Origin: Coix lacryma-jobi var. lacryma-jobi | Lineage: Eukaryota; Streptophyta; Magnoliopsida; Poales; Poaceae | NCBI GenBank assembly: GCA_009763385.1 | Contig: VDCT01000326.1 | Span: 1,302,001-1,366,000, forward strand | Direction of reading: 5' to 3' | DNA length: 64,000 bases | Shown: positions 22,701-32,871 of the stretch, piece after piece | Numbering within the stretch: position 1 is the stretch's first letter | How the letters are laid out: each line of letters opens with the position of its first letter | Program-made: the position numbers and the translations under genes | Notes under the pieces: model-generated | What the model was told of the DNA's origin: nothing | Seen by the model: the letters and a program-made list of their open reading frames with translations, nothing else | Databases searched by the model: none

Positions 22701-25700
22701 TCATTTCTTCATCGGTCTGGAACTCCTCCTCATGATCTTCCGCCGCGGGCTCAGCCTCGACGTCCGGGCCAGGAGAAGGGGGGCCACCTGCCCGCTATCT
22801 GCATCGGGAGGCAGCAGCGTCCTCCTCGAAGATCTTTGCGAGCGCCGCCCCCGGCTTCTCCACCTTCTCCAGATCTTGTCGACGCGGCGGTCGTTCCACT
22901 CTTCGTCCTTCCCCTCGATCTCGACGAAGCCCTTGGCGACGACGTTAACCGGATAGTGGAAGCCAGAGCAAACGGCCGCGAGCGCCTGCTTTACGCCGTG
23001 GTGGAGAGAGCTCTTGACGCGGTCCCGCGCGGCCATGTCAAAGAAGCACAGGGCGTCGACCAGGGCGTCGCCTCGAGCCACCGCGCCCTCCGCCGGGGCC
23101 ACCAGGTCGGCACCCCACATGGAGCAGAGCCTGTCGAGGGTGCCGCGCGCCCGCTCCGCCACCATTGTCTCACACCCTGGAGTTTCTCCACGAGAGCCTG
23201 ATTCGTCTCGCGGAGCTCCTCGGCGGTCTTCTCCAGATCTGTGCAACAAACAGAAAAGATAAGTCCGCGGCGCGGCAAGGGTCCTCGAGCAGGCGAATCG
23301 AACCTTCGACGGTACCCGGACAGTGCACGCGAGAATCTCGAAATCAAAAGCAAGATAAAGCCTCAAGATTACGACGGTACCTTGACAGTGCACGCCCAGA
23401 GCGTCAAAGTCACTGGTGAGGACCTTGACGCGCTGCTCGAGTGTATGCTTTTGGGATAGCACGTCAAGATTTTGGCCCTTAAGCTCCTCGACCAACTTGC
23501 CCGCCTGCGCGAGGGCCAGATTCTTCTGGATCACCTCCTGCCGAGCAGCAGCTAAGGCCTCCTGGGCCTCCTTCCACGCTACCTCCGCCGCAGCCAAGGC
23601 GGTGGCGGCCTGGCTCGGCAGCCTCCTTCTTCGACGCCTCCACCGCGGACAGAGCGGTGGTGGTCTCCCTCTTGGCTTGGGCGGCCTCATCTTGAGCCGC
23701 CTGGGTCTCCACCTGAGCGTCATTGAGCCGGCCCGCCATCTGCGCGTTCCAGCCCAGCTCAGCGCGGAGCTCCTGGAGCTCCCCCTCCGCCCTCGCGAGG
23801 GCAGAACCACGCGCGGACTTGTCCGCCTCCTCCACGAAGGCCCTCTCTGCCCGCGCCACGAGCTCGATCGCATCCTTGAAGAGCGACCGCGCCTCCCGCA
23901 GAACCCCCTGCTGAGCCAACCGCTCGGCGGGGATAACGGCGTCGCATGGAGGCGGGGGCTCGAGCAGTAGTAGCGGATGGCTGAGGGGTGGCTTGTCTCC
24001 AAGCTCCTCCATGACGGCCGAGGGACCGGTCGTCCTCTCCGCCTCGTTCCCGGCCGGCCCCTCGAACCTGTCCTCCCTCACCGGGTCTTCCGGCGTCCTG
24101 TCGCCCCCGGCCGGCGCCTCGAGCGCCACCTCCGGCGCAGAGCCCTCGACCGGGATGGCCCCTTCTCCAGATCCAGGAGCTCTCCACCGTCGGCGCCTGC
24201 TCCACCTGTAAGGAAAATGGACCTCGGACCATTTACTTCGGATTTTGGGTTTGATGACCAACACAACCAAATTGGACTAATGCATTTGCAAGTGTTTGTT
24301 TGTAGTCCCAGGGTGTAAATGTGACTTGGACAAAGGCTACGTGTGATCCGATGATCAACACCTCAAGCAAGACACTAGAAGCTCAGTAGAAGACCCTCAA
24401 GATCAAGCAAAGTCCAAGGCACAAGAACGGAACCAAGACGGCGCAAGAAATCGCGAAGAAACGAAGCTAAAAGTGCATCGGACGCTAGCACCGGACGCTG
24501 CTCAAAAAGCATCGGACGCGTCCGGTGGTAAACCCTAGCTCGTGACAGCGCAACAGGAGCATCGGACGCTGCAGGACGAAGGCATCGGACGCACCGTTGC
24601 CTGACCGGCCGCGTCCGGTGAAGCATCGGACGCTACAGTTCCTGCGTCCGGTCCCTATACAGAGAGGTTCCAGAGAGGCACTGAAGGCATCGGACGCGTC
24701 CGGTGATGAGCATCGGACGCTGGTCAGACGCTGCAGCTCAGTGCCACGTCGGCATATAGCCGTTAAAGGGGCATCGGACGCGTCCGATGGTTGCGACCGG
24801 AGCGTCCGATGGTTCGCAGTGAAGCCCATTTCATTCCCCAACGGCTCTATTTGCTTGGGGCTCTATATATACCCCCATGGCCGGCCAAAACAACAAGGTT
24901 GGAGCTCAAGGAAGTGACCATAGTGCATAGACAATATTTAGTTGCTCTAGCCACCAAAGTGCTTAGTGATATACTAGGTGATTTAGTGTAGGTGCTTTGC
25001 GAAGTGCTTAGGCTAGTTAGACCACCGCTTTGCGCTTGCTCTAGGTGTTAGGCCTAGTGTTTAGTGAGGTTGAAAACCTCTTATCTACCGGTGCTTGCGC
25101 GCACCGTGGTTGTACATCGGTGGGGCTTGTAAGTCTTGCGAGATCACACCAACCGCGTTTGTGGTGTGGCCGCCTCCGTGTACCGAAGGGAACAAGGCCC
25201 GCGGCGCTTCGGCCGGAAGCTTGATAGTGAAGACGCGGGGAGCATCCGGGAGAGGCTTTGCCACGAGTGGCTTAACCGGAGACCCACTTGCGCGTGGGGA
25301 AAAACCGGAGCTATCCATGGAGTTACCCGACCGGGAGCTTGGCCCTTGCGAGGGATTCCTTGCGAGGGGCTCCAACGAGGACTAGGGGGAAGCTTGCGCG
25401 CTTCTCGATACCTCGGTAAAAATACCAGAGTCATCGATGGGAGTTTGCATCTCTATCACACTCTTTAGCTTCCGCATTTACATTGCTATCTAGTTCATGT
25501 GCTTTACCTTTCATAGCTTGATATGCTAGTTGATAGGTTTGGAAACTAGGTAGCATAACTCCTTTTGCGGTAGAGATAGCAATCACGCTTAGCAAAACCT
25601 TAGTTGCACTTTAGATAGTTTACATTCTTGCATAGGTTTTGCTTAGGTGGAAATTAGAGGCCATAGTTTAGAGTAGAAGTTTTAAGTTGCCTAATTCACC

Positions 25701-28467
25701 CCCCCTCTTAGGCGTCACGGTCCTTTCACCACCAACGCCCCCCTCCTTCTCCTGCTCCGCGGGTGTGCGAGGCTCCGTCGGTTGGGGATCCTGTCCAGCG
25801 GGCCGGCTCGCATTGTCGGGGGCCTCGAGGGTCGCTGTTTCCTCGGCCCCAGACACTAACAGAGCGCGCGCTGTCTCTGGTGCCCCCCCCCCCCCGAGCG
25901 GTCGCCGTGACGGGGGATGGAGTGGCCCTCTCGAAGTAGGCGCCACCGAGAGAGAGGCTGCAGAGGAGGAGGAGGAGGTGGTGGTGTTGGTGCTGCAGTG
26001 GACGCAATGGCGGTGGGTCGGCCCAGGAGCCGCTGGTCCCTGCTGAAAAAAGAGGATAACAACGTCAAAATCGGGAAAAAGCCTCAACCCCCGTAGTTGA
26101 CGGCGTCGGCCTCACCAAGATCCGCGGCGGCCATTTGACTTCCCCGAGCCATGGCTGCTCGGGCCTTCACCAGCCAAGCGGCCATTTCAGCGGAAGAAGG
26201 AGCCATACCTCGAGGTGCTTGGTCCTCAGCAGAGCTCGAGGTCTTGGCCCGCTTGGACACCGCGGGGTCCGCCTCCTGCCGGGAGCACTTTTCCCTGAAA
26301 AACTAGGAACGACACACATCACCAAAAGGAAAAAGGTAAAGCCTCACTACCAACGGAATTGAGAAACATTACTCACCCAAAGCGACGGCGGGACTTCTTC
26401 CCCGAGTCGCCGGACCCGCTCGGGGGCTTCGAGCCCACCCCATGGCTCGAGCCATGCCCCTGAGCCGTCTCCGTATGGCTCGGATGGGGGAAAGCTCCCG
26501 GTGCTTCCCATGGCTCGACCCCGGCGGGGAGCTCTCCTTTGCTTCTTGCCCGGGGGACGACCGCGTCTCCTTCGAGCGGTCCTCTTGGCGCCTCTCCTTG
26601 CGTGGGCTCCGGGACCTGCTCCGGCGCTCGTGCCGGCGGTCGCGCCCCACCGCGTCTGCCTCCTTCTCCCGACGATGGAGTGGCGAGGGGCTCCGGGTTC
26701 GCTCGCCGACTCCCATCCCGAGACGACTGGGAAGCTCCCTCCTCGACGGTCATGATGGCGGGGGCTCGACGCCCCTCATGTTGCCCGCTCTTCCGCGGGC
26801 TCGATGCCGTCCTCGACGACTTTTGGCGGTCGGGCCCGGAGTCCTTCTCGGTGGGTTGATCGCTTCCCAAGGTTCGGCCCTTCTCGAGACCCCCGCCTGG
26901 TCGACGCGGTGTGGCCTTCTTCTGCGCTGTGGCGGTGGCCCCACGAGTTCGAGGCCTCTTCGCATCATGGGGCACGTCCAGCGCGGAGCTCGACGTACCC
27001 TGAGCCTCCGACGAGGTCGGGACCGGCGTGGCCTTCCGCTGCTGCGCCCGCGCGACCCTTCGCCAGGGGGATCTCCAGGATATTCTCCTGCACAGAGGAG
27101 CGGTCAGCCCTGATATCGACGACCCCCGCGCGCCTTAGACGCGCATCCATCCCTTCATCGTCGCTCTCCTCCTCATCGTCATCCTCCTCCTCGGAGCTTG
27201 TGGAGCTAAGTTCGGGGAACGCCTCTCCAGGCTGCCGGTTACGACGAGCCTTTGCGAGCCTCTGATCCCGATCCACCCGACGCAAGTTTCTCTCTTTTTT
27301 CTTTCTTCTTCTTTGCATCCTTACTCTCCTTATCTTTTTGAGCAGAGAGGCGCCTCACCTGACTTTCCGCGGCGTCCTCCCTCACCGGAGGCCTCGACGC
27401 GTGATATGTGAACGCCCCCTGCAAAAAAGAAACTTGGTGAGAAAAACTACAAGGAGAGTACACGAGGCTCGAAGAAAGAGAAAGGAGGGGAGGCTCGAAA
27501 GCCTAGGCAGTCGAGGAAGGGCTTACCGGGTCGAGACACCCCGCGTCGGGGCCATGGCGATCAGGTTGGTCTCCTCGGGGCGAAACACCCGTGGATCGTG
27601 ACCGACACCCGGGAGACACCCTCGCTCCGAGGCAGCCTCTCCTCGGCCATCCTCGACCTATTCAGCGCCTCGAGCGCGGGCGTTTGGCCCCATCTCATGC
27701 ATGAGAAGGGGGCGGTCCGCCAGAGGAAGGACCCTCCGCTGATGGAATGCCCAAATGACCGCCTGGCGGTCAGTCCCTTCTCGTCCACCAGCACCCACAT
27801 CGTGTTCATCAGCGCATCAGGTGGGCGCTGCCTGTCCGCCACAACGCCCCAGCTCCACTTCTGAGGGCGCGTGGTGAGGATCCTGCCGGTGTACTGCGAT
27901 GAGCCCGCCTCGTCGCAGGTAGAACCAGTGGTCGTCCCCACCCCGCTTGGTTGGAGGAAAGCTTGTAGCGGAGGTAGTGACGGGGGGACGTTGGCCGACG
28001 AGGGGCCGGTCCTCTCGGCGATGGTGAGGGAGCCTGCTCGCACGAGCCTCCTCCCGCTCGGCTTCACGGCCTTGTGAAAGAGTTTGCCCCGGAAGAGGTG
28101 GACGAACATCTCTCAATGGGGCTTCGATCTTCAGGTATCCTCGCACACCGCGGCGTAGATGGCGGCGTGCGAGATTGAGTTGGGGGAGAAATGCCTGCAG
28201 CTCCACCTCGAAGTGGTGAGCCAGCCCCCGCATGAAGCGGCTCGGCGGAACGTCAAGCCCCATGCGGTGGTAGCGCGTAAAGCTCACCACGTACCCCTCC
28301 GGCGGGTGCGGCACCTGGTGGTCCGCCGATGGGAGAACCCGCCACGCGGGCCCCTCTTGTGGGTTGGGGCGGAGAAGACCCTGATCCACCAACGACTCCA
28401 GCTCGCGCTGCGTTGTATTCGTCGAACGCCAGTCTTCGGGCGGCAACACCTGGGTCTGGGCGGCCAT
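22701..28467 (-). pseudogene. Tat antisense gene (putative gypsy-type transposon domain), with introns
   Basis: Minus-strand gene with start ATG at 28467 and stop at 22701-22703. Its N-terminal domain (WRVLPSADHQVPHPPEGYVV, SFTRYHRMGLDVPPSRFMRG, then LFRGKLFHKA after a frameshift near 28110) matches the domain called putative gypsy type transposon (PF04195). The rest is charged and coiled-coil, ending with DALCFFDMAARDRVKSSLHHG. GT-AG introns are visible at 27526-27419, 26376-26295, 26115-26043 and 23380-23239. The last three join open frames in phase; the first is uncertain because of nearby indels. A Sirevirus solo LTR (24207-25728) interrupts exon 4. The protein's function is unknown. Confidence 0.82.
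24207..25728 (+). mobile_element. Sirevirus-type solo LTR in the Tat antisense gene
   Basis: It is 1,522 bp, starts TGTAAGGAAAATGG and ends CACGGTCCTTTCA, with TSD CCACC at 24202-24206 and 25729-25733. It contains a CATCGGACGC/CGTCCG cluster at about 24475-24805 and a TATATATA box at 24864-24871. Its end (AATTCACCCCCCCTCTTAGG) resembles the Sirevirus B LTR end read on the minus strand. No internal domain is present, so it is a product of LTR-LTR recombination. Orientation is opposite to Level 2. Confidence 0.92.
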
Positions 28468-28605
28468 GGCGGCGACGGCGCGGATTTGGGCAGCGGACGG
28501 GCGGCCAGGAAGGTTACCAATCGCTGGCTCAGGGAGAAAGCGTGTGGGAGTTGCGGCAGCTGTGAAGGCAAAGGCAAAGTAAAGGGTCGCTCACCCCTCA
28601 CTCGA

Positions 28606-28613
28606 TATTTATA
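28606..28613 (-). promoter_or_regulatory. TATA-like box of the Tat antisense gene
   Basis: TATAAATA on the minus strand, about 140 bp upstream of the ATG at 28467. It suits a separate promoter for the antisense gene; start sites are not known. Confidence 0.5.
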
Positions 28614-29549
28614 AAAGAAAACCCCGACGGGCGGGATCTCCCACGACAAAGGAAAGGTAACTGCACACATTTAATGCGCCCACCTAACCGCGTCTTGAGC
28701 CGGTTGATAGGTACACGCGGCAATCCCCCATTCGCTCCACTTCCGGGGCCCACCGCGGCCGCCGCTCCGACTTTCTGTCCGTCGCCCTGGCGCCACGATC
28801 TCCACTCCCTGACGGTTTCCGCATAAAAAGGCGCGCCCAACGGGCAGAAGGATTCCAAACGACGGAGGCTTCTTCAAGAAGGTAAAAATGGGCCTCGGCC
28901 CTTCCAAGTCTCGAGGCAGCGAAGGCCGGCCCTCGAAGAGGGTTCGACAGCCGGCTTCGAGCACCTGAGTCAGGGACACCAAGGGGCGCCACTCGCAGCA
29001 TCGCTCGAGGGCCAAGCCCTCGAGGCCCCTCACGTGTATCCAAGGCAGGGCGCACGACGTGCAGTGAGATCCCCTCAGAGGGAGGCATCGAGCCGCCGGG
29101 TCCTATCGAATGGACCCGGCACTCCTGCAGACCGAGCGCCCATGCTTTATGAGATCGCGTCCGGGCTTCAGTCGACCCTATCGAATGGGGCACGAGGTCT
29201 CACTTGGATTTCCCCGTTACCAGCTCACCGGGAACCTCGATACTCGCCCGCTCGTGGTAGTACGAGGCATCCCCCCTCGCATCCGATCGAAAGGACTCGC
29301 GGGATGACAAGCCAGGGCAATTGGCGTGCCGGACAGCTCGAAGAGACGGACGGTCAGTTCAGCCTGGCACCCCTCGACGAAAGAGGGTCAAAAAACTCGG
29401 AGGCTCGACACTCCCGAACCTAAAAAACATAACTAACACCCACGGAATCAAAACAACCAAACCCTCGAGAACCAGTTAGCTAACCCTCGAGATCCCGGTA
29501 GGGAACCCCTGCTCGAGTGCAAGCACTCGAACAAGGGCTCGGGGGCTAC
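28614..29549 (+). other. Tat region upstream of the antisense gene, ending in the polypurine tract
   Basis: No convincing gene is present on either strand. CTCGA-containing motifs are frequent. The last bases, GGGCTCGGGGGCTAC (about 29535-29549), abut the 3' LTR and are the expected polypurine tract. Confidence 0.65.
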
Positions 29550-30721
29550 TATCGGGGGACCACAAAAGGGGTACCCCCAATCAACGCAAACAAATAAATT
29601 AAACCTAGAGCACCAATTAATAAGAGACCTAGCTAGTCCAACCCCCTAAAAAACCAATCCCTCGAGGCCTCCGACGCCGGCCCACCGCCGAGAAGCCCGG
29701 GCCCGCGAGAGCCTTACCGCCGCCTCATGGTAGCTTACCTCTCGAGCCCCGGCACGTGGGCTCCGAGCCCGCTACGGCCGTACACCATTCCTCGAGACCC
29801 AACGTGGAGGCCTCGAGCCCCTCAAACACGGTAACCTATCCCTCGAGACACGTCGTACCTCCCTCGAGCAGCGCCAGACTTTGGATACCATCCTCATACT
29901 GCGCATTTAATGCATCCACCTACTCCGGTCACGTCCTCTACACAACATGTGCCACAGTGAACCAGAGCCAGAGTCAAACCTCCCTTTTTCACCGCAAGCA
30001 TGGGCAAAAAGGCACAAGTACAGCACTGTTACGCCATGCCCCGCACTATAGCACGCTCAAGCCACATCTCGAGACCTGGACTCCCTCTGCATGGCCGGGT
30101 TTTCCGGGACTAGCCCATACCTGCGGGAGCTTGAGCCCCCAGCAGGCACCACCTCGAGGCCGACCCTGCGCCCCTCGAGCCCTGACTGCTTTCCTATCAT
30201 TAGAGGACAGGTACCCCAAGACCCGGAGGGACCCTACCACATCTTGTACGTGCCGGCATGGGCGCTGCACGGCTTCCGCGTCGCCACGCCTCCACGTCCG
30301 CACCAGGGATGGACGTCACGCCTCAACAGCAACCCCCACGCCGGCTCAGTGGCCCCGACAAGACAGAATACCTACCCTTCATCGTATTGGGTATCGTACA
30401 TGCCACTCCTCTGTAACCCCTGGTCTCCTCTTGGTCTATAAAAGAGGGCACCAGGGCCCTTGACGCACAGGTCTAGGTGAACACAACTCCACACAACACA
30501 CACACGAGTCCAGACTCCCGTCCACGCTCATTGAGCTTGTATTGCCCCTGTACAAGCACTTAGGTGCAAGTAATACAAGAACCTCCTCCCCCCGCTGAAC
30601 GTAGGGCCTTCTTTGCCCGAACCAGGATAAACCCTTGTGTCATCTTGCATCACCATCCAGAAAGAGAGCACGCGATCACATTACTAGTTAGTGTCATATC
30701 CCCGGGGTAGAAACACCGACA
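29550..30721 (+). repeat. Tat 3' LTR
   Basis: The LTR is 1,172 bp and begins TATCGGGGGACC (the G of TG is mutated to A) and ends AAACACCGACA. TATAAAAG lies at 30437-30444. It is about 97-98% identical to the 5' LTR in the stretch compared by eye. It is followed by the TSD AAATG (30722-30726). Confidence 0.92.
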
Positions 30722-30726
30722 AAATG

Positions 30727-32052
30727 CGTATGTAAAAGACTAGAGATGACTCGACGATCTTTTTGCCGAGGTATCGAGGTGTCGGCACACCCCCCTAGTC
30801 CTCGTTGGAGCACCCGCGCAAGGGTATCGCTCCCCGTTGATCCGCACAAGGATCAAGTGCTCACTACGAGCTGATTCTTCGCCACTCCGGCCTGGTGAAT
30901 CGCTCACTACCGGTCACAAGCTTGCTTGGGTCATCCACAATGCCACCGGATGCTCTCCAAGCTTCACGATCGCCACCAAGCCATCTAGGTGATGCCGATC
31001 ACCAAGAGTAATAAGCTAGAACTCTCACTTGACCAACACAAGGCCAAAGAGATGGATGGATGCACACTTGCTACTCAATTCTCACTAGAAGGTGTCTAAT
31101 TCTCACAATTAGCAAATCACTCAACCTCACTAGGGCTCTTGCACTCACTCACACTCACAAGGTGTTTCTCAGCTGATGGAAGTGGCAAGAAGACTCAAAT
31201 GGATGGAGGGAAGGAAGTATATATACTCCCCCAACCGGCCATCCAAAAACAGCACAAGACAGGCATTCTGCGGGGGCATCGGACGCTCCGATGCCCTCGT
31301 CCAACGGTCTACTGTACCTTCTTGTCAAACTATTTAAAGGGACATCGGACGCTGGGCAGCGTCCGATGCCACCACATCGGACGCGTCCGATGTGGATTTA
31401 CCCTCTCTGGAACCTCTCTGCATGGCCATCGGACGCTGGCCCTCAGCGTCCGATGCCTGCGTCCGATGCAGCCTCCAATTCACGCGCACGTGAACAGTGG
31501 CACGGGCGCGTCCGATGTGAACACATCGGCGCGTCCGATGCCACGCACCAGACTAAACCCTAGTCGGGGTGAGCATCGGACGCGTCTGATGCCCACCTGG
31601 CCAGCGTTCGATGCCCGTAACCAGGGCAGACTTGACTAGGATTGCGACGCGGCCTAAACGACTTTTAATCCACTTGACTTAAGGCATCTCTCTGAGCTAC
31701 CTAGGGCTATGAAATAACAAGTGTGCACCACACCTACCTCAATAGACTTATCTAGGTCAAGCTACTGATTCACACTCCCCTTTATAGTACGACCAAAGGA
31801 AAAACAAAGACCTAAGACTACCTAAGTGTCCTCCAACACCATATGACACTTAGCCTAGTCTACCACCGTCTTCGTCGTCCATCCTTTGAAAACCGAAACG
31901 ATATCCATCGTCAGGGGACATGAACTCCATATGCCCGTATCGTCGCCATTACCGTGACCTAACTCATCCCTGTTTCTGCAAAACACACGTTAGTCACAGT
32001 AATCTTGTGTTTCATCCAATCACCGAAACCACTAGGGGCCAAGATGCCTTCA
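30727..32052 (-). repeat. Level 2 3' LTR, main part
   Basis: It continues the LTR interrupted at 14340 and ends GATGCCTTCA at 32052, next to a polypurine tract (minus strand). It carries the CATCGGACGC/GCGTCCGATG cluster at 31277-31615, including the 26-nt hairpin at 31343-31368. A minus-strand TATATA box lies at 31217-31226, just downstream of the cluster in the transcription direction. Confidence 0.92.
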
Positions 32053-32494
32053 ATATCCCCCTTTTTGGTGATTGATGACAACACGAGATCAATTATAGAG
32101 AGAAGAGGTTTTTAAATCATGACATGTATGAACTTGCAATGAATAAGAGAAAATGATTAGGGGCAAGTTCAAACATGTCATGCCATCATCCTGCACTCAA
32201 CAAGTTAGAGTGAAAAACAAGTGCAAGAGTAAAAGAGCTCATGTACATAGACAAGTGAGAATTAAGCACAAGTAAATGAGCGAAAGGAAATGACATGTCA
32301 TATATGATAACATAGTGAGCACATACATGTCATCAAGGTCCATAGCACAAGTATATCACATAAACATGCACAAAAGAAGCGATAAGTAAAGAGCGTATGT
32401 GAACATAACACATCATAAGATATCGAAACCCTCTCACATCGCTCCCCCTATCGCTATACTCGGCCACTCTCCCCCTTTGGCATCAAGCGCCAAA
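32053..32494 (-). promoter_or_regulatory. Level 2 3' untranslated region with repeated polypurine tracts
   Basis: Minus-strand purine tracts occur next to the LTR (CCAAAAAGGGGGATAT, about 32053-32070), at about 32442-32452 (TAGGGGGAGCG) and about 32469-32482 (CCAAAGGGGGAGAG). No gene is seen. As in family A, several tracts share the GGGGGA core. Confidence 0.72.
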
Positions 32495-32688
32495 CTAAGC
32501 GTCGGAGGGCGGAGGCGGTGCAGACGAGCCAGGTGCTGTCTCCGGAGAGCGCTGAGTGAACTCAAACTGCTGAAGGTACTCCTCGGAGTCGGAAGACGAA
32601 GCACCAGTAGCCTGCTGACCCTCTGAAGCTGGAAGCTGCTGGGAAGCGGTCTGGGTCGGCTCTGGCACTGACTGCTCTAGCTGCTGAA
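32495..32688 (-). pseudogene. ORF3 C-terminal end (Level 2 Sirevirus B)
   Basis: This is the last part of the accessory gene interrupted by the Athila element. Minus-strand reading continues in the same frame as the part ending at 46270 and stops at TAG (32497-32495). The tail is rich in Gln, Ser, Glu and Pro. The junction bases CCTGT (32689-32693) and CCTGC (46270-46274) are the TSD with one mismatch. Confidence 0.8.
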
Positions 32689-32871
32689 CCTGTTGTTGGT
32701 ATTTTTTAGAATCGCTACTAAGAATAGAGTTTTAATCTATCCTCGGCAACGGTGCCAGAAACGCTTGTTGTCACTTCTTAGCGCAACCACTAGAACTAGA
32801 CTATGGAGCCTAACCCCAGCAACGGCGCCAGAAATGCTTGTTGGTAAAACTATTTACTATTGGATAGTTCC

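Larger units (their letters stand above)
14340..30721 (+). mobile_element. Gypsy/Tat-lineage retrotransposon with antisense gene
   Basis: It has TG..CA ends, TSD AAATG, two LTRs (14340-15510 and 29550-30721) and a PBS just inside. Sense gag-PR-RT-RNaseH-aRNaseH-INT is followed by a large minus-strand gene. The total is 16.4 kb, or about 14.9 kb without the nested solo LTR. The second (archaeal-type) RNase H and the antisense gene with a gypsy-type transposon domain place it with Tat elements such as Grande, Cinful or RIRE2. CTCGAG is strikingly frequent throughout. Sense pol is broken by many indels. Confidence 0.92.

Noticed and set aside
22701..28467. DNA transposon transposase on the minus strand
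   Set aside because: The domain name contains transposon, but the gene lies inside Tat LTRs, has no terminal inverted repeats of its own and no catalytic triad visible.
15537..30721. Host genes captured in the GC-rich Tat region
   Set aside because: All sense segments carry retrotransposon motifs, and the minus-strand segments fit the Tat antisense gene.
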